A stretch of 64,000 bases of DNA from Rhynchospora pubera (taxonomy: Eukaryota > Streptophyta > Magnoliopsida > Poales > Cyperaceae): the NCBI GenBank assembly GCA_028095005.1, contig CM051460.1:81547676-81611675 (forward strand), read 5' to 3'. Under the pieces are notes generated by a model. That model was not told the origin of the DNA. It was given only the letters and a program-made list of their open reading frames with translations, and did not search any database. Numbering within the stretch: position 1 is the stretch's first letter; each line of letters begins with the position of its first letter. Position numbers and translations under genes: made by a program. Shown here in pieces: positions 22,457 through 35,693 of the stretch.

Positions 22457-25400
22457 TGACACACACACATTTATAAGCTTATTATACACTCTTGTAAACA
22501 TAAAATCAGTATTAATTTGGCTTAAATTATGAAAATAATTTACCTTTACAAGAAATTATTGAAACTACAAATTCGTCTGGACATGTATTATGACTATTTA
22601 CTATCCAATTCGGCATATGAATACGGAGATTAGAACCATTTCTCACGGACTTAATTAGGTCTTACCATCCTTGCATTAAATTTAGGCTCTGCTTCGTTTT
22701 TCCCTTCTTTAACAAGCACAACCCGACAAACACAACTCGCCATAGTGCATAAAAAGAAAACCACAGATTCTGCCCTCGTAAACGCGTATTAATTCTCTGA
22801 CATATTGTGCCTGGAAATATATCAATGTGGCGAGTCATAACGTTTCATACAGTATATATATGTCCTTGTAAGGGTCGTCACAGTTAATGTTTTAAATAAC
22901 AGATCGCAGTGAATTTAATGAAAGCTACATTAGACTAATAACTAAATATATAATATATTCCGAAGATGGAATATATATGAATTTTATAGTTATTAAAAAA
23001 TCAATTTAACGGTACTTAAACCATGAATCGTTAGCAATAATGACTTCATAAGTATTATAAAACCGTACAGAATATGACACAAGAGTACATAGAAACTATA
23101 AAGAGAGAAATAAAAATTTAGGTCTCTCGAATGAATTATATAAATTATTTTTTCAAAATGTAAACTTAAAATTTATTAATTTATCTTTTATAATACTACA
23201 TTGCTATAGAAATAACTTATATATAATTTTTTTTGTAATTTTTAAACATTATCTTACAGCATCTCATTAATTGCAAAAGGGACCCACTAATGCAAGGGGA
23301 AAAAAAATGTTTTAGATGGATTGCTAATATGCCAAGATATCTACATTTGCAATTATATATACTCAATATCTATATAATTTAAGTTACAATTGTCACATCA
23401 ACATTATTCACATATAAAACTTAAATGTAAAAATCCGAATTTGTTGAAATGATCCACATGTTTCATGCATGATGCCTATATAAAAAAAAAGATTTGACAT
23501 ATCACATATGTTTATTGTTAATCAAGCCATATGATCTTTTAACTGTGCGTGAAAGAACCATTATTCATGCATCACCAAATGATAGTTGAGTTACATAAAC
23601 ACTGATTAATATGTACATATCTATACATCAAACATAGTTGTCTTAAATTTTTGCTTTTGTAAATTTTAACGTTGTTGGAATATTTTAAAATTGTTAAGCT
23701 AAACACTATCAAGTAATTCCGGAACCCCTCTACTATTATATTCAAAGCACTATCTACACTAACACTATATAAAGGGTTGGATTTGTGCACAGAAAGAATA
23801 TTTGCTGATTGCTTATATATGGTGAATTAGGACTCGCTACACAGAATATACCAGACATATTACATAAGAAATGACAGCGTGCAAACCTATAAATCATTAA
23901 TGGGGCCACTGTATGGTTTTGTTATCTCTATGCGGCGCAATTGACAAGCAATAAAACATGTCAGTCTGACTATTAATCATGAGTTAAGCTCCAAGCCTCC
24001 AACCCTTCTCTTTTGGAAGGTGTTGCTTTGTTTATACTCAAAGCATTAAATCAGCATAAGAAAATGGATTAGATAAATTTTGTACGAAGAGGGAATAGCC
24101 CTGGACAGATAGCTGTCTCACACATGGAGGTTTGGTGAAGGAATAAAGTCTAAGAACTGCTTTTTCTTCACTTGGGTCATGTACAGTGAAAGTGTTCTTT
24201 TGTGTTAGACTGTTAGCTAGGTTAACTTTTAGTACTGTTGTTTTTCTAAAAAGAAAAGAATTAAAAAGTACTACTGTTACAAAGTTTCAACGCCTATTTC
24301 TTAAATTATTTTTTTTGTAATATGTAAAATTACTTGTCATCAGAACATTTTTCAAGGACATTGATACTGACTAGACTTGCAGTCGCCAAGTTCGAACAGT
24401 ACAATAATTACATCAGTTAATATTTAGGATTTACAAATCATAGACACATAAATAAAGAAAGAAAACAATAAGATATGCATAATTTTTCTTGAAGTGCTTA
24501 CTTTTGTTCCTAATTAACCATCTCATTATTTACATCTACACAGCAAACGTAACCCTTTAATTGCAAGTATGTGGAACCTCTGAAAGAAAACACATTAAAA
24601 AAAATAAAAATTTCAAGGAGAAAGATGCTGGTAATGCAACTAATAAGATTGGTTTACGACAGCTACCAACTGGGGACAGTTTCTAGGTTGTGGTTTTGAA
24701 TTTTATAGCTTAATTACGACTTCTTTGTGTGTTTTTCTTCTTTTTCTTTTCTTTTTTGCTGCTTCTCCTTTACTTTGTAATTATCACCTAATAAATATGT
24801 GCTTTCTCTTAATTATTATTTAATGGACTTTAGTAGGCTTCACCTGCAAATTTAAACAAAATGAATAATGGGCATTGCAAAGTAGATATGAAAAGAATCA
24901 AATAATACAGTCATACAGACCTTCATGTACTAAAGTGTACATGTTTTATGCTGCTAAGGTCGCCTGGCGACTTTACTAGGGATGAGGTATTTTTTAGGCC
25001 ACAAGGCCCAATCAATAAAAAACTCTTTAAATAATTACTCTTCTAATAAGTAGCCTGACCCAAAAAGTACCAATGTGGGCCTAGATTTGTGCTTTAAATT
25101 TAGTAGAAATACAATGTGCCTTAGGCCCTTTTCTAAATCATGCATCTACTGATCTACAGACTACAGTTGGGGACGAAAACAAGGATAGAAATTATAGGGC
25201 CCCCGCTGTTAGAGTTGCTTGTTTGTACAAAAGCTCCTTGTATCGGCCGCTTCAGTTGAGGACTTGAGGGGATTGAATCCCACTGCTGCTCAGAGCTCCT
25301 TGTGTCGGCCGCTTCGGTTCAGACTAAATTAAGTTATTCAACTTTTACTTTAATTTGATTTGCATATAAATCGAACCCATAAAAAATCTCATCAAATTTC

Positions 25401-26589
25401 AATTTATAACCATAATTACAATTATTAACTTCATAATATATGTATCCTTTCATGCCATTACTCTTCGTATTATTTTTAACAAAAACTTTGATCAAATAAC
25501 TATATGAAATACATCATATGTAGATTATTTTCCAGACATATATACATACAAAATTACGGTCTCGTGACTTTGTCTTATAAGATTCAATAACTTGAAAGTA
25601 TTAACGCGCGTCAAGATGTTCACATCACTTCCTTTTTTATAAATTATAGATGTTTATCAAAGTAAAGTCGAAATGTCATAGATCGCATGAAGTAGCTAGT
25701 TTTATTTTAAAAATGAAGTTTTAAATTATAAGTTTCTAATGCTTTAAAAATCAAACAAAATGTAGGTACAAAATAGGAGAGCACTGGAACCGTCCTCGAT
25801 AATGTGTGTTATATATCATGATACTAAAATGATATTACTAAAATTTCGATTCTTTTGACTTGTTCCATTCTTCCATTTATTTCATTTTCAATTGTCAAAC
25901 TAAACCATAAAACACAACTCATTCTTCTACAATTTTTAAACCGAACAGGACCAAATGAACCGAATCATGGTTTTCAAAATAAATAAATTCATTTCAGTGA
26001 TAACTAAATTACCGAACCATTTCAACTTGACAAAATTTTTGAGTGCTTTCTTTTGTTTTAAATAATCAGTGTAAAACTGCTATACTGTTTGGTTTTAATG
26101 AGACTGTAACCAACAGTTCGCACAAGTGACAAGTTGTCAGTTGTGAGAGCAACGCGAAACAATTTGGTTTAGAGACAGGAGGATGACAGTTGTCAGCTCC
26201 CTGACGTCTATCCAGTTACCACTAATTTGGATGCATGTGTACATAATTTGATATAATTATACTATATGAAATATAATGTTTAAAGTGGTTTGAAGTGTAA
26301 ACTCTATGTTTTTTTAATATATTTCTTTTACAAATTTCATACAAATTAATAAAGGTGTTAATTTTGTATAAATTTAGACTTATTTAAGTTCACATACAGT
26401 TAATAAAATTAATCCATGATTCATCATTATTAAAAAGGTGACAATATATAGTACATAAATTCAACTATGTAAAGGATTAATTCACTAGCAGCTGCTAGTC
26501 ATCAAGAAGTTGCCGACAAAAATATTTCTCTTTGACTTGTCTTGTAAATATTGCAACAAATAAATTAAGGAAAGACATGAACCCAATTC
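21736..26589. other. Gene-free region with a compound microsatellite
   Basis: AT-rich intergenic DNA. A compound (AT)n-(AC)n microsatellite lies at about 22417-22466. A 23-26-base imperfect direct repeat starting GCTCCTTGT-TCGGCCGCTTC occurs at about 25233 and 25295 and may flank a small insertion. The open frames here are short and lack any protein resemblance. No gene is supported. Confidence 0.5.
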
Positions 26590-26605
26590 AAATATTGATC
26601 AATGG

Positions 26606-26704
26606 AAGAACCAGTTCTTTGGTGATCTAGTGACAAAGAACAATACATCTTAAGTACAAGATTGTAGGGTTGAAATCCGACCGAGCTCTTTCTTAAAAAA
26701 TAGT
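26606..26704 (+). repeat. tRNA-derived SINE, 99 bp, 16-bp TSD
   Basis: A perfect 16-bp direct repeat, AAATATTGATCAATGG, flanks the element at 26590-26605 and 26705-26720. Inside, TGGTGATCTAGTGAC resembles a polymerase III A-box and GGGTTGAAATCCGAC a B-box, as in plant tRNA-derived SINEs. A short A-rich tail precedes the 3' TSD. It is non-coding. Confidence 0.8.
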
Positions 26705-26720
26705 AAATATTGATCAATGG

Positions 26721-27351
26721 TCACCAGAACTGATTAATAATTAATTTCTTTTAATTATTTTTCCTTATTGTAAGAGCTAATTATATTGTTGTTAATGATT
26801 ATAGAAGTATTTAATAAGGAAAGTCTCTTTGTTCTACCTTTTTACATTCTTACAATATCATATATTTAGAAGTTAAGATCTTTGATTCCTAAAACAATTA
26901 TTGTTTTGTTTTGCTTTATGAAGAATCAAGAAAAGCTGTATATTATATTGCAACAAGTTCGGCATTACCAAGCTCGATTACTTTGTAACTTAAGCGTTAG
27001 TGGAGTTTTGATTCTCCAAATGTCGAAAGGGACGTCCATTATATATATCATATTAAACGCTATTATGAATTTGTGACCATAACTATAAGCATGTTTTTTC
27101 TTTTAATTGTCTCCTTGTTGGGAGAAATGACTTTTTATGATGCATCAAATTAGATAGCATCTACTGCTTAATTTTAACATAAAATGCTAGCATATGACTG
27201 CGCGTATTGAGAGAGTTTCTCTGAGTAAAATTAGGTAAAAATATTACCATTAATAATTTATAATTGAGAGATCATTACCGATATTTCTTTGTGTAATATG
27301 AATAAGAATTGTTTTTAGTAAAACAACAATTTTCTAAGTGTAAAGCAAAGC
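26721..27351. other. Gene-free stretch
   Basis: AT-rich intergenic DNA. A 64-codon open frame near 26882-27076 has no recognisable domain or leader. Nothing functional is seen. Confidence 0.4.
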
Positions 27352-27755
27352 GAGATGGGCTAAAATCAGCTACGACTGAAGGATGCAACCGTCAGCTACG
27401 ATCAAATCTCAATTTTCATGATTCTAACAGTCGATCCGAACCGTTCAATGTATGATCCATATTGAAATCTCGTTGGAGACAAAATTTTATATTTTTCTGA
27501 AATTTTTTAGTATTTGTTTGATATTTTACAAAATTTTTAATCTAAACAATTCTGGACCCTTCAATAACTATGATTTTTTAAAATCTCAAAAAAATAGTAA
27601 ACAAAATCAGAAAAATGTAAAATTTGGTCTCCCATGAGATTTCAATATGGAGAACACATTGAACGGTTTGGATCGACTGTTAGAATTTCAAAAATTGAGA
27701 TTTGACCATAGCTGACGATTGCATCAGTCAGTCGTGGTTGATTTTAGCCCATCTC
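27352..27755. repeat. Foldback MITE, GAGATGGGCTAAAATC family
   Basis: Long inverted repeat from GAGATGGGCTAAAATCAGC to the complement of its left end, GATTTTAGCCCATCTC. The arms share AACAGTCGATCC-AACCGTTCAAT and CATATTGAAATCTC. Flanks share CAAAGC, a possible short TSD. It is non-coding and hairpin-forming. Confidence 0.75.
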
Positions 27756-28815
27756 AAAGCAATATTCCTTTTATGGAAACAAAAATTTTTAAAGTTTTTT
27801 CTTTTACTAAATAAAATTATTGAACATCTCATTAATTTTATTTTTTTTGATAAATAACATCTCACTATTTGAACTTAGTTAAAGAAATTGATAGTTGGTA
27901 CTACATTCCCCAATTAGTGCACCACCCTTTGAAAAGTAACAACCTATCCTAGGCAATAAGAATTTGACCGAACTATCTAACTTAACATTCCTAAAAGACT
28001 AATCACCAGGATAATTGAATTAAGTGTGCATTGATACCAAATTATTTCTTTTTGTCAATTTGATGCATATTTTATAGCTATAGGCGAAGGGGCTGGCCGT
28101 CTCAAATTTATTTTGAATACATAATACGAGGATCAATCTTTCTCTATTTAGTAGTGAATTTAAATAATATATCGTTCATGCCCTTCACATTATTGATTCC
28201 CTAACAACTTGACAAATTGGTATCTTAAGGCAAATATTTATAAGAGAAGATTAAAAGATTGGGTGATAAAAGTTAAAAGATCCCCCATTCAAAAGTTCCG
28301 GGGGGCCGGAAGTGGAAGATCAAATGATATATGGTGTATTATATGGTTAAAAATATGCATATTTATTCAACGTGACACAAGGAAGATTAAATTCATCGGA
28401 ACTCGGTCGATCGATCTCTCAGTGTATAGTTATTAAAAGGTGATACCATAATTGCATAATCCAAGTTATATTTAATTATAGCAAGAATGTCCTGATCAAA
28501 ATAACATCCATCTCGTATTTTATTTTTTGTCATGAAAAGCCCCGTAGGCAGAAATTAATACACGTATTAAAGTTAAAATTTAACATGCATATGCATCAAT
28601 GCATATTTTAATTCCACCTTAATTGATTTATTCTCCTATAATTTCATTCGACGTAAGGACCTGGACTTTTTTTTTTTTTGTGAATATCAAGGATCTGGAC
28701 ATAGAAAATGTAATGCTCAGAAATGGCACCTATCGTTATGGATTTTTTTAGATATTTGTCCTCGATTTCTATAATTCAATGTTAAGGTGGTACTCTTCTA
28801 GAAATTTCTTTCTAG
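27756..28815. other. Gene-free stretch
   Basis: AT-rich intergenic DNA with a T run near 28668-28680. The open frame at 28209-28436 has no recognisable motif. No gene is seen. Confidence 0.4.
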
Positions 28816-28973
28816 GGCTCCGTTTGGATAGGTGTGGGAAGAAGAGAAGAAGGGAAGAAGTGGGAAGAAGTATTGGGAAGTGTGTAACTTTGTGAAGAGT
28901 TTGGATTGTTTATAATTTTTTTTCTTCCTTCTTCCTTCTTCCTTCTTCCTTCTTCCTATATCCAAACGCACCC
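28816..28973. repeat. Tourist-like MITE, GGCTCCGTTTGGAT family, copy 4
   Basis: Starts GGCTCCGTTTGGATAGGTG and ends ATATCCAAACGCACCC, with the 3-bp TSD TAG at 28813-28815 and 28974-28976. A CTTCCTTCTTCC simple repeat has expanded in its right half. Confidence 0.8.
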
Positions 28974-29148
28974 TAGGTGATGATACATCCAATACAATCC
29001 ATTTCATGAGAGATTCAATATTCCCATAAAATTTAATAATTTTTAAAATTTATTTGATGAAACATCAAGAGGTCTAAAATGAATAATTTATCAACGTTAA
29101 CTAGTTCCGTTCATTTTTGACATCTTGAATTGGCATCAAATAAACTCC

Positions 29149-29362
29149 ACAAATTATTAGCATTTGATAGAAACACATGCGTTTCTTGTAAAATTAAGAA
29201 AGGATCAATGACTTGAATTAAGCAATTGAATTTTAAAATTAATATATAATTGAAAACAAATTATTAGCATTTGATAGAAACACATGCGTTTCTTGTAAAA
29301 TTAAGAAAGGATCAATGACTTGAATTAAGCATTTGAATTTTAAAATTAATATATAATTGAAA
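29149..29362. repeat. 107-bp tandem duplication
   Basis: Two adjacent 107-bp units (29149-29255 and 29256-29362), nearly identical (one difference noticed, AGCAATTG versus AGCATTTG), both beginning ACAAATTATTAGCATTTGAT. The near identity implies a recent duplication, or an assembly artefact. Confidence 0.9.
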
Positions 29363-29528
29363 ACGTGAGGTTGTGGCATTTTATGGCACTATAATCTTAG
29401 GATGCTGAAAATGTCCTCTTAATTTATAAGTTATATATTTTATCATCAAATTCTAACGACATCAGTGCACTTTTTAATTTGAAATTAATTATCTTTTAGG
29501 AAAGTGATAACTAAACTAACTAAACTAT

Positions 29529-29760
29529 GAGTAATGCCAAAGTCCAATATATAAGATGGATGGGGTCCATCCAATATGGTTGTTCTATTCGACCGCTACA
29601 TTGAAAACTTATATAAAAAAAATTATTTACTTTTTTATTATATTTTAATATAGAAATTAAAAATTAAACAGTTCAAATTACTCGTTTGAAATTTAAAAAA
29701 CGAGGTTGACCATGCTAGATAAATCCTATTCATCCTGCATGTTGAACTTTAGCATTTCTC
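29529..29760. repeat. Foldback MITE
   Basis: The left end GAGTAATGCCAAAGTCCAAT is matched at the right end by the complement of ATGTTGAACTTTAGCATTTC. The inverted arms are about 30 bp and the centre is AT-rich. A TSD was not resolved. Confidence 0.6.
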
Positions 29761-29949
29761 CTAAATTATTGAGCGCAAAACTATTGCTTTACAAGAATGA
29801 TTCAATTATTTCTTCTAGATGGTTGCTATATATCTAGTGTATTAAAATAGAATGATACAAATATCTTAGTCTATTTATGATACATTTAGTATTGTACATT
29901 CATTTTTAAATTTTACTATAATCTCATTTTTCATATACACTACAGGAAA

Positions 29950-30465
29950 CTGCAGCATCTGCATCGGGATTTATGATTTTCCAGTAAAAAATATCTGTTG
30001 CATCAGCCAAAAAAATTTATTTGCATCCACATTTCGTTTTTCAGCATTTTGCATCGACCTATATTTGTCTGCATCGGCTTGGTGATGTAAATAATAGCTA
30101 GTTGTATGGGAAACACTGATGTAACTATTTTTATTTATGTGCATCGAATTTACTGATGTAACTTATTGAACATTTGCTTCTGTCCAATGGATGCAGTTAA
30201 TGTATATGTTCTTGCATCAGCTACGGCAATGAAAATAATATATGTAATTGCATGAGATAAATTGATGTAACAATTCTCACTCGACTACATCCATTTGACT
30301 GATGCAATCAATAGATTCTTGCATTGCTCACAGCAGATGCAACAAATCCGCAGTTTATACATCGGTTGTGTCTATGTAAATAACATAACTAATTGCTTGG
30401 TAAACACCGATGTAACTAATTCGTGCTATTGCATAGGATTCACTGATGTAACTAGAGTCTCGCGT
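29950..30465. repeat. Left subterminal repeat region of the CACTA element
   Basis: Many copies of the hexamers GCATCG, GATGCA and GATGTA, roughly one every 20-30 bases and in both orientations. In En/Spm such subterminal motifs bind TNPA and bring the ends together. Confidence 0.75.
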
Positions 30466-30640
30466 TAGAGTCTCGTGTCGTGTCGTGTTGACACGAACTA
30501 CTTTTTTAATCGTGTCGTGCCGTGCTTAGTGGTGAGAAGAGGCAACACGACACGCATTCTGACACAACACGACTGACACGATCGTGTCGTGTCGTGTTGA
30601 CACGTCATGTTAGTCGTGTCAATTCATGTCAGATTATTTT
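30466..30640. repeat. CGTGTCGTG-rich insertion inside the CACTA element
   Basis: A dense patch of GTGTCGTG and its complement CACGACAC, with inverted copies of CGTGTCGTGTTGACACG at about 30476 and 30586. It interrupts the subterminal repeat and the transposase promoter region. The same word (CGACACGACACG) marks the 3' break of the transposase at about 34234. It resembles the termini of some plant hAT-like elements, but this was not confirmed. Confidence 0.45.
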
Positions 30641-32011
30641 ATTATTTTTAAATTAAAAAATTATTATAAAATTTAAAAGTAAAGAAATTATAATTATAAT
30701 GTCTTGAATCTATTTCGGTACAGATCAATTTGTTTGATGTCTAGAAAGCTATAAAAGTATATAACTGGTGCCCTTCGAAAAAGATAGAAAAAAATATTAA
30801 ATGTCCCCACCGATCTACTCGTATATTCTGTAAACGGCAATCTCTTCAAATGATTCCTTTCCTTTTAAAATGGCAAGTCTCGTCCCCTGATATGTGGGTC
30901 CGATTCTTCAGACATTCAGACCAAACATTTCCCATTTACAGTTCTTATGCGCGCAAAAAATTTAACTCCTCCCTAGCGATCTAACCTAAATCGAACGCCT
31001 TCTCTCTGACAATCCCTTTACGTCTCCGCTGAAAAAGAGGCTGCCGCTCCACCGTCGAGTTCCTCAGCTTACTTGCCACTGCAATTCCTATCCGCTGAAC
31101 AAAATCACAACCTTTGCAATCAAACTTCATCAATTTACTGGTACGAATTGCAATTTCATCATTCAATTTCCTTTTCTTTCACAGATTTTTCAATTTTCAT
31201 CCTATTTTACTTTTCTCCAAATATTATAATTCTCTCCAAATTAGTTTTCAATAGCGCTCATATCTTTTTCTTTTTTTCTGAGTTCAGTAAATCAAGCCTC
31301 AAAAGTCACCACCCACTGCATAGCACCGATAGCTTCCTCCTATTTTGCCATTGCTTTCGGTAAGTCGCTTTTCCTTTTTTTTCCTAAATATTATTTGCAC
31401 TTTGCTTAATATAATAAAAGACTGTACTAGTAATTTGAGCATTATTTATTGTTTAGGGATCTAAAATTGCATATTTTTTGTTGAATATATAATCATGGAG
31501 GCACGATTTTAGGGAGTGTCACTGTGTCAGTCTGTGTGCTTGAGTAAAAGCATTTTTGGAGCCATCTTAATTAGTCGTTGAATTCATAATAAAATCAATG
31601 GGGGCGTGCAATCCTCTTTTATTAATTTCTGATTAATTATCAATTCTTCTAAAAGTAAGTCCCTAATATATATGGGACGTTGTTATAGGCTGTGGTGTGA
31701 TCAAATTACAATTAAATGTAGAAAACAAAATTAATGTGGTTTAGGTTGTGGTGTGATCAAGTTGTAATTGAAAATTACTCTCTAATTGGCACGGCGATTT
31801 AATTTATTGTAGAAATTGAATTGTATTTTAGCGTTCCATATAATGAAACTGTTATTAATTAAATGCAGACAATAAAGTTGATGTCTTTTACCATGATTAA
31901 TTTTAAGTATAAACATCACTGACATAAATTGTATAACAGTAGCACTTTTAGTCGTTTGAAATTTTTCCATGAATTCTAATCACATTTTAATTTTCTTTGT
32001 TGGGATCTGAC

Positions 32012-34249
32012 ATGTTAAAAATGAGGGAGGATCGTAGTTGGATGTATCAGCAATTTCTTAGTGACAACTCACTTAACCCTGACTTCTCACGTGGAGTAGA
32101 ATATTTTGTTACAGAAGCTTTGAAGCATTGTGCAACTATTCCAGAGCGAGGTACAATGGATACAATCCGCTGTCCTTGCCGAGGGTGTGACAATGGCAAG
32201 TTTCTTACGGGTGATGAAGTTAGAGATCATTTGCTTAGGAAAGGATTTACTCTATTTTATACTTGCTGGCACAGGCATGGTGAGAAAAGAGTAGTTGGGA
32301 GCTCAAATAGAGCGCCAGTCAATGAAGGTCTGGAGGAGATGAATAGGATGAATGAGATGGTGGTAGATGCTTCCGGTCCATATTTCAATTGGGACAGAGA
32401 AGAGGAAGTTCCCAATGACGCAGCAAAGAAGTTCTATGAGATGCTTGAAGCAGCAGATAAGCCTGTATGGGAGTTGGAAGGTCAAGGGATGAATATGAAG
32501 TGTAAGGAATCACTCTTGTCGTATGTGTCTAAATTGTTGAACTTGAAATCTGAGTTCCAATTGCCCAGAGAATGCTTCGACCAAATGATATCTATTATCA
32601 AGTCTGGGTTCCCTGAGACTGAGAATGATAAATTGCCTCCAAACTTCTATGAGGCTAAGAAGCTAACCAGTGCGCTTGGTCTGAAGTACAAGAAAATAGA
32701 TGTGTGTCCGAATGATTGCATGTTGTATTATAAGGATAATATTTCAAAGGAGAAATATGATAAATGTGGTGAGTCTCGATACAAGAGTGAAAGAAAGAAG
32801 ACGGGTAAACCTATAGCACAGAAAGTTCTCCGTTATCTACCTCTAACACCAAGACTACAAAGATTGTATATGTCTCTTGCTACTGCGGAGCACATGCGAT
32901 GGCACAAGGACGGCATTTGTGCAAAGCCAGGAGTCATGATACACCCTGCTGATGGGGAAGCATGGATGAGCTTTGACAGGGAACATCCTGAATTTGCACA
33001 GGAGGTGCGGAATGTTCGACTTGGATTAGCAACAGATGGTTTCACTCCTTTTAATCTGAGTGCTTCACCGTATTCTTGTTGGCCTGTTTTCATAGTCCCG
33101 TATAATCTTCCACCAGGAATGGCAATGAAAAGTGAGAACATATTCTTGGTTCTTGTGATTCCAGGTCCGAAAAGTCCGGGAAGAGACATAGATATATTTT
33201 TGGAGCCCTTGGTGGACGAGCTGAAAGAGCATTTATGGGAGAAGGGGGTAAATACCTTTGATTGTTATAGTAAGCAGAACTTTAAAATGAGAGCAGCACT
33301 TCTCTGGACGATTAATGACTTTCCAGCATATGGGATGCTATCTGGATGGTGTACGCACGGAAGATTAGCTTATCCGATATGCATGGGGTCTACAAATGCA
33401 TTTCGATTGAGAAACGGAAGGAAGGCTTCTTGGTTTGATCATAGGAGGTTCTTGCCAATCCGACATAGGTTTCGTAGAGATAAAAAACAGTTTAAGAAGG
33501 ACACTCGAGTGGATGGCTCACCTCCACGCCGCCTCACTGGTGAACAAATGCAAAGAGAAGTTAGGTAAGTACGGCTCACTGTTACTTGTTATATAATCTT
33601 TTAACAGCAAAGTTGGTATTTTGGATAATTAAAGTTGATTTCTTATTTTAGATCTCTTCCGGATGCGAAATTTGGTAAATCAAGCAAGAAGCGTGAAGAG
33701 TTTGTGGGTTATGGGGAAACACATAATTGGCAGAAGCGAAGCATCTTTTGGAGTTTGCCATATTGGTCAAGCAATTTGATTCGACATAACATAGATGTGA
33801 TGCACTTGGAGGCGAATGAGTTCGGCAATGTCTTTCACACTGTTGTGGATACGGAGAAAACCAAGGACAATGTTAAAGCTCGTCTTGATATGGCTCAATG
33901 GTGCGATCGTCCCGAACTGGAGTTGCAAAGCCGCACTAACGGGTCATGGGTTAAGCCTAAGGCTGAGTTTTGTCTAACAAAAGAGCAGAAGAAAAAGATT
34001 TGCAAGTGGTTGAAGGAATTAAAATTTCCAGATGGATACGCATCAAATTGGTCAAGATGTGTAAATGTTGAAGAGTGCAAGTTCTATGGCCTCAAGAGTC
34101 ACGATTGTCACATCTTTATGGAGAGGCTATTACCTGTGGCGTTTCGTGATTTTCTTCCAGATTATATATGGGAGCCATTAACGAAATTGAGCAATTTCTT
34201 TCGAGATCTCTGTGCAAGTGAAATTTTCAAACGACACGACACGTTTTAA
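32012..34249 (+). pseudogene. TNP2-type CACTA transposase, 3'-truncated
   Basis: Exons 32012-33564 and 33652-34249 (87-base GT-AG intron). Order of domains: Transpos_assoc zinc-binding domain at the N-terminus (DRSWMYQQF, then CPCRGCDNGKF and FTLFYTCWHRHGE), then Transposase_21 with the catalytic-type segments LRLGLATDGFTPFNLS (written here VRLGLATDG), LLWTINDFPAYGMLSGW and NIDVMHLEANEFGN, which supply the acidic D, D and E positions. Next comes the beginning of DUF4218 (LKSHDCHIFMERLLPVAF). The frame ends just after FFRDLCAS in unrelated AT-rich DNA containing CGACACGACACG. The rest of DUF4218 and the C-terminal region are missing (about 716 residues left, against 1000 or more in complete relatives). 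The ATG at 32012 or 32021 fits the family. Transposition in trans is the usual role, but this copy is probably inactive. Confidence 0.85.
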
Positions 34250-34931
34250 TATGATGTTTAACTATGAAATATTACTACAATTTATTATAGATATTTATTA
34301 TTATATTTCATATAAAGGGTTATGATTCAAATATTATTCAATTTACTGTTACATGAAAAATTTATGGACCACACCTTTTTTTTCAAATAACTGATTTTTT
34401 ATCAAATTAACCCTGAAATAATTTGAAGTACTTTTGGATTTATTTTCTTATTAAAATTACGTAATTGGATTTATTTTCTTACTACCGTTTTCATATTTCT
34501 ATTATCTATTACCAAATTGTTAATAATATATAATACAAAATTATTTAAAAGTTTGTTGGTCTTTTTATCAACATATTATCAACATATTCACTTCTGATTC
34601 TAAACTTTACTTCGCAGAAATAGTTCATATAATACATAACACCTAATTAGAATTCAATTAGCAATATGCAGTCATTTACTAACTTTTTTTTAATTACCTA
34701 ATACGTCTTTCAATCAAGAGAGTTGATTGATATGAGCTGTCAATGATACATTTCCCAAACCAAGTGTGGTTGTACAGAATCAAGGATTACGAAATAGTAG
34801 ACAGTGAATAGCGTTAATTAAGTGGAAAATTGGCCTAGCGATTTTCATTTCCCTGACCCCCTCTCGTTTCCTTAATTTTCCGATCCCTTTCCTTTCAGAT
34901 TGTATCTAAGAATTAAACCATTCCAAATACG
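34250..34931. other. Spacer between the two CACTA genes
   Basis: AT-rich DNA where the missing 3' half of the transposase should lie, with no trace of the missing domains in any frame. The right part probably holds the promoter of the next gene. Confidence 0.5.
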
Positions 34932-35063
34932 ATGCCGCCTGTGCTCGATCTAAACCCTAACACGCCGCTGTTCTCTCTAATTTCTCCCTCTTCAACAAGG
35001 ACTATTCATTTCTCTGCTTGGACACCCGATCTCTCCAATTTCTTCAGAACATTAGAAATTCAA
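34932..35063 (+). other. Probable 5' non-coding exon with upstream ORF
   Basis: Opens with an ATG and a short Ser/Thr/Pro-rich frame and ends at the strong donor CAA-GTAAGC. Splicing to the acceptor at 35692 puts the frame out of register with the main protein, so this looks like a leader exon whose ORF could dampen translation. Confidence 0.4.
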
Positions 35064-35693
35064 GTAAGCTCACGCATCTCTTCCTCTTACTTTTGTTCTT
35101 TGTTTGTGTTTGTTGTTTATTTTAAATTAAGTTGCTTATGTGGCCTTTTGTGCAATCTGATTTGGTATTGGATTTTTCAGTTGAAAATTATAATTAAGTG
35201 ACCCTAGTTTGGGCAACGTATGTCCAATTTGATTCCAATTTTGTTTGCTAATAATTTATTTATAATAATCAAGACATTGCAAAATACAATGTGTTAAATC
35301 TTTTTTTTTTTTGTTTGAAAAATCAGAGCCTTAGGATACAAAAATAACTAAACCAATGTAATTACTTCATGAGAGCCAGTTGCTCAAACCTCTCAGGAAG
35401 GAAAAAAGAAATGAAACAATTGGGTAGAATAAGTAGCCTAACTAAGCCAACAAAACAGAAACGAAACAGCAACTAAAGTCAAGTTACCAGTTGGAAAATT
35501 CATCTTTTGATAAATTATTGCATCCTAAACCTTGTTGGAAATCTAAATTCTGGTTTCATTTTATAATTTGTTGCATTCAGAGAATTGCTCCTTTGTATCA
35601 AATTTTCTATGATTACTAGCAGTGGTACTCTTCTTATTCTCTTTCAAATCCTTGTTTTGATTGACTAAATTTTTTTCATATTGATTTGTCAGG

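Noticed and set aside
26606..26704. Functional tRNA gene (A- and B-box-like sequences)
   Set aside because: No cloverleaf with a paired acceptor stem and anticodon arm could be drawn, and the 16-bp TSD shows a SINE. The same holds for 48448-48591 and 49598-49761.
31073..31363. Open frame of 96 codons upstream of the CACTA transposase
   Set aside because: Phe/Ser-rich composition from T-rich leader DNA, ending at a GTAAGT donor. Best read as 5' untranslated exon and intron of the transposase gene.
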